DNA from: Bacteroidota bacterium
Lineage (GTDB): Bacteria; Bacteroidota; Bacteroidia; Bacteroidales; WCHB1-69
Direction: 5' to 3'
Length of the DNA stretch: 33,166 bases
Assembly (NCBI GenBank): GCA_023413895.1
Contig: JAEZOU010000049.1
Span: 1-33,166 of the forward strand
Below, in pieces: positions 6,982 to 14,874 of this stretch. A program made the translations under genes and the position numbers. The notes beneath the pieces were generated by a model. It worked only from the letters and a program-made list of their open reading frames with translations, was not told the origin of the DNA and did no database searches. Every line of letters begins with the position of its first letter. Positions within the stretch are counted from its first letter, which is position 1.

Positions 6982-7977
6982 TCAGTGATGTGAAGGCGTT
7001 TTTATTTTGCTTAAAAGCCTGCGATACATACCATTTAATGTGTAATTACACATTAACGCACGCACTAAAAGATTGTCCCAACCCACCTCATCGTAACAAT
7101 CTGCGTATTCCGTTTTAATTTTTTGCTTCATGTTTTCAAAGAACTCTTTTTCCCGCCATTTTGCCGCAAGACTCATCCGGGTTTTTATTATAAAAAAAAC
7201 TGCTCGTCGTGATAAATCTCTATATTCTTGTTCTTTATCTGAAAAAAAATTCTTTATCAGGATTGCAGATTCAATATATTGATTCCACAACGTTACACTA
7301 GGTTTGTTGTACATTGAAAAAACGTATGAACTATTATTTATGCAGTTGTAATAGTAAATATGATTGCTAATTTTTGCCACTTTATCTGCATAATAGACCA
7401 ATTTTGCAATTTGCTGCCAATCTTCTGCATAATCCACTCCTTCTTTTGGCTGAATATGATAATCTCTATATAATCGTAAATTTATTAAGCGCCCCCAAAT
7501 AACGTGTGTAGTACCAGCATTGGCAGAAATAGTTTTCTTTAACATCTCCGGTTTGTCATTATACTCCGCTTCGTACATTTTCTTTATTCCAGAATTTTGC
7601 ACTATGTAGTGATTTCCCGTTACAATGTCTGCACCTGTTTCCAACTGTTTTTCCACTAGTAGTCTAATTGCATCAGGGTCAAGATAATCATCCGAATCAA
7701 CATGTGAAATAAATAGGCCAGAAGCTGCATTGATGGCCGTATTGCGCGCAGCTGACAATCCTCTGTTTTTCTCGTGCTGAAGTATTCGTACCCTATTTTT
7801 TCGTTGTGGATACCTTTCCATTACTTCTTTAAGAATAGAAACACCATTATCTGGCGAACAATCATCTACAAAAATATACTCGATATTGTCATACGTCTGC
7901 TCAAACAAACTTATAGCACATCGTTCTATATACTTTTCTACATTGTAGATGGGAACCAAAATACTTACAAGATACAT
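6982..7977 (-). CDS. Family 2 glycosyltransferase
   Basis: The 331-residue protein has a complete GT-A fold N-terminus: VSILVPIYNVEKYIERC (4-20), FVDDCSPDNG (36-45), EKNRGLSAARNTAI (69-82) and the metal-binding DSDD at 94-97. The later GVDYAEDWQ (near 192) matches the catalytic-base region of GT2 enzymes. There is no transmembrane segment, so it probably acts at the cytoplasmic membrane face on a lipid-linked glycan. It is the first gene of the minus-strand glycan cluster and may provide the sugar on which the CDP-polyol enzymes downstream act. Donor and linkage cannot be predicted. Confidence 0.9.
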   Translation of the reverse strand: MYLVSILVPIYNVEKYIERCAISLFEQTYDNIEYIFVDDCSPDNGVSILKEVMERYPQRKNRVRILQHEKNRGLSAARNTAINAASGLFISHVDSDDYLDPDAIRLLVEKQLETGADIVTGNHYIVQNSGIKKMYEAEYNDKPEMLKKTISANAGTTHVIWGRLINLRLYRDYHIQPKEGVDYAEDWQQIAKLVYYADKVAKISNHIYYYNCINNSSYVFSMYNKPSVTLWNQYIESAILIKNFFSDKEQEYRDLSRRAVFFIIKTRMSLAAKWREKEFFENMKQKIKTEYADCYDEVGWDNLLVRALMCNYTLNGMYRRLLSKIKTPSHH

Positions 7978-8019
7978 TTAGTTTCAATTTTGTTATAAAA
8001 TTTTATTTTCAACAATAAT

Positions 8020-8028
8020 GCAAAACTA
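8020..8028 (-). promoter_or_regulatory. -7 box upstream of the glycosyltransferase gene
   Basis: TAGTTTTGC on the minus strand matches TAnnTTTGC and lies 43 bp before the ATG. The -33 region is weak. The remaining gene-free bases 8029-8100 show nothing else. Confidence 0.45.
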
Positions 8029-8100
8029 TAGTAAAAAACACTATGTTCAGCCTTAAAAACATTTTTGTACATTTTATCGTCACAAATTTAAAGAAAATCT

Positions 8101-8156
8101 ATCTACGGTTTTGAAGATTCTACACACCTTCTTTAAATGTTATTTCTTGTTTTGTT
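8101..8156 (+). repeat. Left copy of direct repeat bracketing an ATPase gene
   Basis: The 31-bp core at 8106-8136 (CGGTTTTGAAGATTCTACAC and onward) is identical to 9443-9473. Weaker similarity extends to about 8156, including TTTCTTGTTTT. It lies about 25 bp beyond the stop codon of the ATPase at 8181-9323. Confidence 0.8.
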
Positions 8157-8180
8157 CTTCGTCTGGGACGATGTGAGGAA

Positions 8181-9323
8181 TTAATATTCTCGTGCGAGCC
8201 AATGCATAAAGAATACATCGTATATTTGATAAATGGTGTGCTTCTTTTGTGGAATAGGCAAAATTAGTTCTTTTTCAATCAAGGAGTTGACCGTCCTTCG
8301 GGCTGTAGTCGTACCGCTAATTTTGTATTTGTTCAAGAAGCTTCCTGCGGTAATTTGAGTCACTTCCCTCTCTTTGGCAATAGCCACCAACATTTGCCAT
8401 TGCATAGGCGTGAGCAATTCTTTGTATTGTATATAATTGCTTTCGTTTTCAATTAGTAATTCACTACATACCACTTTTACAGAGTCAAGGTCAATATGTT
8501 CTAAATGCTTTGAGAAAACTCTATTGCATACACATTGTGTGTAAAAGGTATGGCGTCGTGTCCAATGCAGGATAAATTGAATAACGTCTTCATCTATCTG
8601 TTGTCCTCCCTCGTTGAAAAGTCGCTTGATGAAAGACGCATATTTGTCTTCAGTAATCTTGTCCAATGAGAGTTGTTGTGTTTGTGAGAATAGTGGTCGT
8701 TTAGGTGAAAGGAACATTTCTGCCATAAGCGATTGCTTACTACCCGAAAAGATGAGATGAATATTGTGTAAGTTTTGAATATATGAGCGCAATATTGCCT
8801 CCATTCGTTCAGGATATTCGGTCACTTGTTGAAATTCATCCAATGCAAGAATTATCTGTTCGGGTTGCCCATTGAGAAATTCTAATATGTTGCGTAAATT
8901 TCGTTCTTCTTCACCTGCCATTTGGTAGGTGAAGGATACCTGTGGCTCACCCGTTAACGAGTCGTATGATAGAATTGGGCGAAGACGTTTCAAGAAGTCC
9001 CAAACACGTTTGCCAAATGATGTTTGCTCGGGGAATTTAACGAGTTCCTCTGCTAATGCGTTTATAAAATCATCTATTGAACGAGTTTGTAGCAAATCAA
9101 CATAAATACACTTTATAGGCAGTTGCTGTTTTTCTATCTGATGAAACAAATGGAATATCAGCCCCGTTTTTCCGTATTTACGTGGAGAAATTAGGGTGGT
9201 GTCAACGCCATTTAGTGCGTTTTGTAATAATCTTTCAGTTTCTAATTCTCTGTCACAAAACCACTCATCTTTGCAAAAACCACGAACTAAAAAAGGGTTG
9301 TGCTTGTCGTTTTCTACCTTCAT
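8181..9323 (-). CDS. AAA ATPase with C-terminal winged helix (COG1672-like)
   Basis: The complete 380-residue protein has NPFLVRGF and WFCDRELET before a Walker A SPRKYGKT at 46-53. Walker B is IILALDEFQQ at 157-166 (D162, E163) and the sensor-like IFSGSKQS is at 191-198. The last 80 residues (MQWQMLVAIAKEREVTQI through LIEKELI) look like a winged helix that could bind DNA. It is a paralogue of the left-edge ATPase. The gene stands alone with its own promoter, two start-site palindromes and roughly 55-bp direct repeats on either side, and no partner gene adjoins it. A DNA-binding C-terminus beside promoter palindromes makes autoregulation conceivable but unproven. The true function of this widespread family is unknown. 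Confidence 0.88.
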   Translation of the reverse strand: MKVENDKHNPFLVRGFCKDEWFCDRELETERLLQNALNGVDTTLISPRKYGKTGLIFHLFHQIEKQQLPIKCIYVDLLQTRSIDDFINALAEELVKFPEQTSFGKRVWDFLKRLRPILSYDSLTGEPQVSFTYQMAGEEERNLRNILEFLNGQPEQIILALDEFQQVTEYPERMEAILRSYIQNLHNIHLIFSGSKQSLMAEMFLSPKRPLFSQTQQLSLDKITEDKYASFIKRLFNEGGQQIDEDVIQFILHWTRRHTFYTQCVCNRVFSKHLEHIDLDSVKVVCSELLIENESNYIQYKELLTPMQWQMLVAIAKEREVTQITAGSFLNKYKISGTTTARRTVNSLIEKELILPIPQKKHTIYQIYDVFFMHWLAREY

Positions 9324-9368
9324 ATTCTTTTTATAATCAGTTTGTTGTGTTGAATGTTCTTTATCGCT

Positions 9369-9395
9369 GCCTATTTTAGGCTGCCTATTTTAGGC
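9369..9395 (-). repeat. Tandem palindromes at the predicted start site of the ATPase gene
   Basis: GCCTATTTTAGGC occurs at 9369-9381 and again at 9383-9395. Each is a perfect 5-bp-arm palindrome, and the period is 14 bp (CTATTTTAGGCTGC twice). On the minus strand they follow the -7 box at once, the same position as the different palindrome at the left-edge ATPase gene. Confidence 0.75.
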
Positions 9396-9396
9396 T

Positions 9397-9429
9397 GCAA
9401 AGGTACAACAAATTTTTGATATATGCAAA
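9397..9429 (-). promoter_or_regulatory. Sigma-ABfr promoter of the ATPase gene
   Basis: TTTG (9429-9426), a 20-nt spacer, then TACCTTTGC (9405-9397) on the minus strand. About 30 of 41 bases match the promoter of the left-edge paralogue, including ATATATC after the -33 element and TACCTTTGCAGC at the -7 element. Confidence 0.8.
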
Positions 9430-9437
9430 TTCATTTA

Positions 9438-9495
9438 ATCTGCGGTTTTGAAGATTCTACACACCTTCTTTAATTGTTGTTTTCTTGTTTTCTCC
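9438..9495 (+). repeat. Right copy of direct repeat bracketing an ATPase gene
   Basis: Identical to the left copy over 31 bp (9443-9473) and similar through about 9495. It begins directly upstream of the ATPase promoter, so the promoter, gene and 3' tail lie between the two copies. Confidence 0.8.
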
Positions 9496-9555
9496 TTATG
9501 TATCGCTATGAAAAGTTTCCCCCTCTTTATAGCGGAAATTTTCAAAAAGATAATG

Positions 9556-9580
9556 TATTTTTGCCAACTTAAAAAAGGAG
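9556..9580 (+). promoter_or_regulatory. Promoter -7 box and ribosome-binding site of tsaB
   Basis: TATTTTTGC (9556-9564) fits TAnnTTTGC. AAGGAG (9575-9580) is a strong Shine-Dalgarno 6 nt before the ATG at 9587. Together they fix the start of tsaB and imply a very short leader. Confidence 0.65.
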
Positions 9581-9586
9581 AGAAAA

Positions 9587-10291
9587 ATGGGAAAAAAGCC
9601 CTTGATTTTACATTTAGAAACTGCCACTGAAATCTGCTCCGTTAGCTTGTCTTCAGGAACAGAATTACTTGCAAAAGAGGAAATTGCAAATGGTTTTTCG
9701 CATGCTGAAAACCTTTTGCCATTAGCAGAAAAGGTTCTGAAAAATTGCACTTTACAAGCGCAAGAGTTAGACGCAATTGCGCTAAGCGAAGGCCCTGGCT
9801 CTTATACTGGGCTCCGAATTGGTGCTTCTACTGCTAAAGGTTTGTGCTACGCATTAGAGATACCGCTAATTGCAATCTCTACTTTGGAAAGCATTGCGCG
9901 CGGCGCTCAAAAGGAGATCTCCGATAGCAACGCTTTGCTCTGCCCCATGATTGATGCTCGAAGAATGGAGGTTTTCACTACCCTTTATTCCGCTAATTTC
10001 GAGCAAAAAGAGGAGATTCGCGCTGAAGTTGTTGATGAAAATAGTTTCCAAAATATTTTAGCAGAAAATAAGGTGATCTTTTGCGGCAATGGAATGCCTA
10101 AATGCCAAAGTCTGCTACAAAAATCACCAAATGCAATTTTCAGCTTCGCTCCCCTATCCTCCTGCAATATGATTATTCCCGCTTTGCAAAAATTTGAAGA
10201 AAAACAATTTGAAGATGTAGCCTATTTCGAGCCCTTCTACCTGAAAAATTATATCGCGAAAAAATCTACCGTGAAAGGACTTTACGACTAA
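9587..10291 (+). CDS. tsaB: tRNA threonylcarbamoyladenosine biosynthesis protein TsaB
   Basis: The 234-residue length matches TsaB (YeaZ) proteins. The ASKHA fold begins LILHLETATEICSVSL (6-21). SHAENLLP (38-45) and SEGPGSYTGLRIGASTAKGL (67-86) are the family's hallmark stretches, and LESIARGAQ follows. TsaB is the non-catalytic partner of TsaD in the complex that makes t6A37 on ANN-decoding tRNAs. The gene has its own promoter and good ribosome-binding site. Its stop overlaps the next ATG (TAATG), so the UspA-like protein is probably translated with it. Confidence 0.95.
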   Translation: MGKKPLILHLETATEICSVSLSSGTELLAKEEIANGFSHAENLLPLAEKVLKNCTLQAQELDAIALSEGPGSYTGLRIGASTAKGLCYALEIPLIAISTLESIARGAQKEISDSNALLCPMIDARRMEVFTTLYSANFEQKEEIRAEVVDENSFQNILAENKVIFCGNGMPKCQSLLQKSPNAIFSFAPLSSCNMIIPALQKFEEKQFEDVAYFEPFYLKNYIAKKSTVKGLYD

Positions 10292-11025
10292 TGGAAGAGC
10301 CCAAAAAGAAAACGCAAATTATTGTTATAACGGACAATACCGAATATGGAACTTGTGCGGAAGCTTTTGGTGCCAAAGTAGCAGAAATTTTCAAGGCTTC
10401 GCTTCTTATCAAACCTTACCAACAGATTGGTAATAAGGAGTATTTTTTACATCAAGCGGAATCTGCAGATACCTCAATGTTGGTAATTGGCGTAGATAAG
10501 AACCATCGAAAAGCTACCTTTACGCTAAAAAAAGCACTCAAATTTATGAAAGATTCCCGAATTCCAATATTGGTGGTAGGGAAAGAATTGCCTAAAGAGA
10601 ACCAATTTCAGAATGTTCTTCTTCCTATTGATATCGAAAAAAACACGAAAGAAAAAGCGCTGTGGGCTGGATATTTCAGTCGCTATTACGGCGCAACTAT
10701 CCATATTTTATATAACCAACATAAAGATGAATTTCTTCAAAAAGAGATTCAAGATAACTTAGATTTCATTCATAAGCTATATAACAACCTTGAAATCAAT
10801 TATAAAGACCATCTTCTAACGGATAAAAACCACTATTCAGACCTTGCTTCACTTAGCTTTGCTCCTCAAGTTGATGCCACATTAACTGTAATTATGCTAA
10901 CGCAATATTATTCGTTGATAGATTGGCTTTTTTCTCCTAAAGAGAAGGAAATTTTGCAAAAGGCAGAGAACTTTCCCGTACTTTGCTTAAATGCACGCGA
11001 CGACCTATACGTGCTCTGTACCTAA
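10291..11025 (+). CDS. Tandem universal-stress-protein-like (UspA fold) protein
   Basis: The 244 residues contain two similar halves. The first runs from IIVITDNTEYG (10-20) to SMLVIGVDKNH (62-72) and PILVVGKEL (91-99). The second runs from NVLLPIDIEKNTKEKAL (109-125) to TVIMLTQYYSLIDWLF (204-219) and FPVLCLNA (229-236). This is the alternating strand pattern of UspA domains. The ATP-binding GxxG-9x-G(S/T) motif is not clearly preserved in either half. It is coupled to tsaB by a TAATG overlap and lies 12 bp before tex. Function is unassigned; a stress-related sensory or nucleotide-binding role is the family default. Confidence 0.65.
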   Translation: MEEPKKKTQIIVITDNTEYGTCAEAFGAKVAEIFKASLLIKPYQQIGNKEYFLHQAESADTSMLVIGVDKNHRKATFTLKKALKFMKDSRIPILVVGKELPKENQFQNVLLPIDIEKNTKEKALWAGYFSRYYGATIHILYNQHKDEFLQKEIQDNLDFIHKLYNNLEINYKDHLLTDKNHYSDLASLSFAPQVDATLTVIMLTQYYSLIDWLFSPKEKEILQKAENFPVLCLNARDDLYVLCT

Positions 11026-11037
11026 AAACATCAAATT

Positions 11038-13170
11038 ATGACCATTACAAACTATGCGCGCTCCATTGCGAAAGCTTTGGAACTACCAGAAAAGCAAGTA
11101 AGCAACACCCTTGAACTATTAGATTCGGGAGCAACTATTCCCTTCATCGCTCGTTACCGAAAAGAAGCAACAGGTACCCTCGACGAGGTTCAGATTACCC
11201 AAATTTGCGATATGAAAGAACGTTTGGTAGAGATTGACAAACGAAGAGCTTCCATCATAGATTCTATTGAAGAGCAGGGTAAAATGAATGCCGAACTGAA
11301 GAAAAAGTTGGAAAATGCTAATAGCTTGACTGAATTAGAAGACCTTTATCTTCCGTTCAAACCTAAACGAAAAACCAAAGCCAGCATCGCCATTGAAAAA
11401 GGCCTGGAACCTTTGGCAATTGTCATTTATGACCAATCATCTGTGGATTTGAAAAAAATTGCATTGAGCTACATCGACAAAGAGAAAGGACTCAACACGC
11501 TTGACGAAGTTTTGCAAGGGGCACGCGATATTGTAGCAGAGTGGATTAGCGAGAACTCTCAAATTCGCGAAACGATGCGAAATCTATTCATCAAAGAAGC
11601 ATTTATCACATCAAAGGTAAAGAGAGATAAAAAAGAATCGGGCAGTAAATATGAGATTTATTTCGATACTTCAGAAAAATTAAACCGCGTACCTTCGCAC
11701 CGACTTTTAGCTATGCTCAGAGGCGAAGAGGAGGGATTTCTTTCGTTAAGCATAAAACCCGATATGGACAAAGCCCTCCGAACCTTAGAAAAATTCACGC
11801 TCAAAGATAGAAATACCTGCTCTTATCAGGTGAAAGTGGCCACTGCTGATGCTTACCAGCGACTTTTACAGCCACAAATGGAGACCGAAATGCGTAAACA
11901 CTTCAAAGCCTTAGCCGACGATAATGCTATAGAAGTTTTCAGTACCAATTTACGACAACTATTGATGGCATCGCCTTTGGGTCAGAAAAGAATTCTGGCT
12001 ATCGACCCTGGTTTTCGTACAGGTTGTAAGGTTGTTGCATTAAATGAACAAGGAAAGCTGCTCAACCACACCGCTATTTACCCACATCCACCGCAACAAG
12101 AGTACAAAAACGCCTCTGAAACCATTAAAAGTTGGGTTTCCGAATATCAGATTGAAGCCATTGCTATCGGAAATGGAACAGCGGGACGCGAAACCGAACA
12201 CTTTGTCAAGTATATCCCTTTCGATCGGAAAGTGGAGATTGTTCTCGTAAATGAAAGCGGAGCCTCTGTTTACTCCGCTTCAGAGGTTGCGCGGGAAGAG
12301 TTTGGCGATTATGACTTAACCGTGCGCGGAGCTGTTTCCATCGGCCGACGCTTGATGGACCCACTTGCCGAATTGGTGAAAATAGACCCCAAATCGATTG
12401 GAGTTGGCCAATATCAACACGACGTAAACCAAACAAAACTGCAGAAAAAATTGGGAGAAGTAGTAGAAAGCTGCGTGAACTTTGTCGGCGTAGAACTTAA
12501 TACCGCTAGTAAAGAGTTGCTATCCTACATTTCTGGTGTTGGAAATGTATTAGCAAAAAATATTGTAGAATATCGAAACAAAAATGGAGCTTTTAAGAGC
12601 AGAGAAGAACTCAAAAAAGTACCGCGATTTGGTGAGAAAGCTTTTGAACAAGCTGCTGGATTTTTACGCATTCATAACGCTCAAAATCCATTGGATTCTA
12701 GCGCTGTTCACCCAGAATCGTACCATATTGTAGAAAAAATGGCTTCCGACCAACATTGCCATATTGCCGACCTTATGCAACAAGAGGAACTTCGTAAACA
12801 GATTGACCTCAAAAAATATATCTCCACAAAAGTGGGAATGCCCACATTACAAGATATTATGCAAGAATTGGCAAAACCTGGTAGAGACCCAAGAACACAA
12901 TTTGAAAACTTTGAATTTAATGAAAATATACATACTATCAATGATTTAACGATAGGAATGGTAGTTCCAGGAATTGTTACCAATATCACCAATTTTGGCT
13001 GCTTCGTTGATATCGGCGTGCATCAAGACGGATTGGTACATATCAGTCGCTTGGCAAACAAATATGTAGCAAACCCCAATGATGTAGTAAAATTACGCCA
13101 AAAAGTGATGGTGAAAGTGGAGGAAATTGACATTCCACGCAAACGTATTAGCTTAAGTATGGTACTATAA
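11038..13170 (+). CDS. tex: Tex-family RNA-binding protein (S1 domain)
   Basis: The 710-residue protein has the full Tex architecture. The N-terminal helical region carries ATIPFIARYRKEATGTLDEVQ (32-52) and LEDLYLPFKPKRKTKA. A YqgF/RNase H-like domain starts at ILAIDPGFRTGCKVV (about 319-333). Helix-hairpin-helix motifs follow near 500-560 (YISGVGNVLAKNIVEYR, VPRFGEKAFEQAAGF). A C-terminal S1 domain runs from about 640 (GMVVPGIVTNITNFGCFVDI to SLSMVL). Tex binds nucleic acids and influences transcription and toxin expression in other bacteria. Last gene of the tsaB run. Confidence 0.95.
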   Translation: MTITNYARSIAKALELPEKQVSNTLELLDSGATIPFIARYRKEATGTLDEVQITQICDMKERLVEIDKRRASIIDSIEEQGKMNAELKKKLENANSLTELEDLYLPFKPKRKTKASIAIEKGLEPLAIVIYDQSSVDLKKIALSYIDKEKGLNTLDEVLQGARDIVAEWISENSQIRETMRNLFIKEAFITSKVKRDKKESGSKYEIYFDTSEKLNRVPSHRLLAMLRGEEEGFLSLSIKPDMDKALRTLEKFTLKDRNTCSYQVKVATADAYQRLLQPQMETEMRKHFKALADDNAIEVFSTNLRQLLMASPLGQKRILAIDPGFRTGCKVVALNEQGKLLNHTAIYPHPPQQEYKNASETIKSWVSEYQIEAIAIGNGTAGRETEHFVKYIPFDRKVEIVLVNESGASVYSASEVAREEFGDYDLTVRGAVSIGRRLMDPLAELVKIDPKSIGVGQYQHDVNQTKLQKKLGEVVESCVNFVGVELNTASKELLSYISGVGNVLAKNIVEYRNKNGAFKSREELKKVPRFGEKAFEQAAGFLRIHNAQNPLDSSAVHPESYHIVEKMASDQHCHIADLMQQEELRKQIDLKKYISTKVGMPTLQDIMQELAKPGRDPRTQFENFEFNENIHTINDLTIGMVVPGIVTNITNFGCFVDIGVHQDGLVHISRLANKYVANPNDVVKLRQKVMVKVEEIDIPRKRISLSMVL

Positions 13171-13407
13171 AAAATCAGAAATTGTAAATTTTCTCTATTT
13201 TCCTGCTAAATAAAAAAGGAAAAATAGTTTTATCCTACTCAAAAAATATGATTTTTACTCGTTTTTTCTACTAAAATTGAGTTTTATTAAACTGATTATC
13301 AGACTAATAAAAAAATAATTGAAAAAAAACAGAAAACTGGCTGCATCAATAGAAAAAAATCTTATTTTTGCGGTCACCTTAATTAAGGAACGCACATTGA
13401 AATTTTA
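13171..13407 (+). promoter_or_regulatory. tRNA cluster leader with -7 box
   Basis: This AT-rich 237-bp gap carries TATTTTTGC at 13363-13371, 37 bp before tRNA-Thr, which fits the sigma-ABfr -7 motif. No matching TTTG is clear at -33. I see no reading frame or strong terminator after tex. Confidence 0.5.
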
Positions 13408-13480
13408 GCCGATGTAGCTCAGTTGGTAGAGCAGCTGATTTGTAATCAGCCGGTCGGCGGTTCGAGTCCGTCTATCGGCT
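13408..13480 (+). tRNA. tRNA-Thr (anticodon TGT)
   Basis: 73 nt. The acceptor arms GCCGATG and TATCGGC pair with a closing G-T. The anticodon stem CTGAT/ATCAG surrounds TTTGTAA, giving anticodon TGT. The T-loop is TTCGAGT. CCA is not encoded. First of three tRNAs transcribed together. Confidence 0.96.
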
Positions 13481-13488
13481 CCCCGAAA

Positions 13489-13570
13489 GGGAGGGTACCA
13501 GAGCGGTCAAATGGGGCAGACTGTAAATCTGTTGGCTAAGCCTTCGGAGGTTCGAATCCTCCCCCTCCCA
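13489..13570 (+). tRNA. tRNA-Tyr (anticodon GTA)
   Basis: 82 nt class II tRNA with acceptor GGGAGGG/CCCTCCC and a variable arm (GTTGGCTAAGCC). The anticodon loop in CAGACTGTAAATCTG gives GTA. The T-loop is TTCGAAT and the discriminator is A. It lies 8 nt after tRNA-Thr. Confidence 0.96.
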
Positions 13571-13575
13571 CAACC

Positions 13576-13648
13576 GCGGAAGTAGCTCATTTGGTAGAGC
13601 GACAGCCTTCCAAGCTGTAGGTAGCGGGTTCGAGACCCGTCTTCCGCT
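13576..13648 (+). tRNA. tRNA-Gly (anticodon TCC)
   Basis: 73 nt with acceptor GCGGAAG/CTTCCGC. The anticodon stem ACAGC/GCTGT encloses CTTCCAA, giving anticodon TCC. The T-loop is TTCGAGA. It lies 5 nt after tRNA-Tyr. Confidence 0.96.
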
Positions 13649-13664
13649 CAACAGCTTAAGAATT

Positions 13665-13696
13665 AGCAGCAAACGATTGTTTGCTGCTTTTTTTTT
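13665..13696 (+). terminator. Rho-independent terminator of the tRNA cluster
   Basis: A perfect 10-bp stem AGCAGCAAAC/GTTTGCTGCT with loop GATT is followed by a run of T residues. It ends the tRNA transcript and separates it from the C10 protease gene, which starts 32 bp later. Confidence 0.92.
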
Positions 13697-13727
13697 ACAT
13701 CTTTCAATCCCCCTAAAATCTCCAAAT

Positions 13728-14795
13728 ATGAAAAAATTATGTTTTTTTTGTTGTTGTCTCATTACATTGACAAGTTGGGCACAAAATCTTAAAACTTCTG
13801 ATATTCAAAGTTTTCCATCTCCTTGGCTCCGCTCGGAAGGTTTGATTACCACATTTTGGACACAAGAGTATCCCTACAATGCACTTTGCCCAAAAGACCC
13901 AATTCATGACTACTCCTATAGTTATGCCGGTTGTCCTGCAGTTGCAATGGCTCAGATTCTCAACTATTTACAAACAACTCAAACAACACGATTTTCCGAT
14001 AACGACGACTATACACACAACTACCTAGGTCGCTATTTTAATATTGACGACGATTGGGAAACATTGCAATTTCCATCTTTTCCAAAATTGAACGAAATGT
14101 TGGATTCTGTTGACGCCTCTTTTCTGCGCCACGAAGAACTTCCTGACCCATTAGCTGCCGCTTTGATCTTTGCTTGCGGAACCGCCTGCACACAAGTTTA
14201 CACATCAGAAGGATCTGGCACATTCTCTGTAAATCAAGCTTTTGAGGCTTATCAGAGATTCGGATTTACCAACTGCCAACTATTCCGCGAACCCGATTCA
14301 TTAATGTATGCTACATTAATTTCAAACTTGCAAAATGGTTATCCAGCCCATTTAGCAGTTGAAAATCCAGAAGGAACTGCCGGACACAATGTGGTGGTTG
14401 ACGGCTATCGTGAAGAAGATGGAAAATTTCACATGAATTTCGGCTATGGTGGCTCTCTTGATGGCTGGTACAACATCCCAGATCCCAACTTCTTTTATGG
14501 TTTAACAAAGTTGGAAGGAATTATTTTAAATATCATTCCAACAACCTCATCTGTTGTTCAGGATTATTCTCAACTACAAATAGAGATTTATCCTAATCCC
14601 GTTTCTGATATTCTCTACCTTAAAAATCTTCCTTGCAACAAGGTAAACTACTCTATTTTCAATGTTTTAGGGCAGAAAGTAACTTCTGGCTCCTCCTTCG
14701 GGTCAATTTCTGTTGCAGATTTGGAAGAAGGTCTCTATTTTTTACAAATCAAAGGTGAAAAGTTCAAAAATTCAACCCAATTTATCGTAAAATAA
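13728..14795 (+). CDS. Secreted C10 (streptopain-like) cysteine protease with T9SS sorting domain
   Basis: I start at the ATG giving a signal peptide (MKKLCFFCCCLITLTSWAQ, cleavage near 18-20), leaving 355 residues. The catalytic cysteine is C69 in YAGCPAVAMAQIL and the histidine is H220 in GHNVVVDGY. Their 151-residue spacing is close to that in mature streptopain. FHMNFGYGGSLDGWY (234-248) is the usual following stretch. Only about 50 residues lie between the signal and C69, so the inhibitory propeptide of classical C10 enzymes is absent. The last 70 residues (IYPNPVSDILYLKN to GLYFLQIKG and FIVK) form a type A T9SS C-terminal domain. Export would go through the outer-membrane system that includes PorQ, encoded 4 kb away. 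Confidence 0.9.
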   Translation: MKKLCFFCCCLITLTSWAQNLKTSDIQSFPSPWLRSEGLITTFWTQEYPYNALCPKDPIHDYSYSYAGCPAVAMAQILNYLQTTQTTRFSDNDDYTHNYLGRYFNIDDDWETLQFPSFPKLNEMLDSVDASFLRHEELPDPLAAALIFACGTACTQVYTSEGSGTFSVNQAFEAYQRFGFTNCQLFREPDSLMYATLISNLQNGYPAHLAVENPEGTAGHNVVVDGYREEDGKFHMNFGYGGSLDGWYNIPDPNFFYGLTKLEGIILNIIPTTSSVVQDYSQLQIEIYPNPVSDILYLKNLPCNKVNYSIFNVLGQKVTSGSSFGSISVADLEEGLYFLQIKGEKFKNSTQFIVK

Positions 14796-14874
14796 ATTGA
14801 TTTTAAAATAAAAACATTGGCAGGAAACTACACATTTAGGGGAAAGTTCCATCCTCTTTTTGTAGCTCTCAAAA

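Noticed and set aside
13472..13762. 96-codon minus-strand frame
   Set aside because: It is the complement of tRNA-Tyr, tRNA-Gly, the terminator and the start of the C10 gene, so not a gene.
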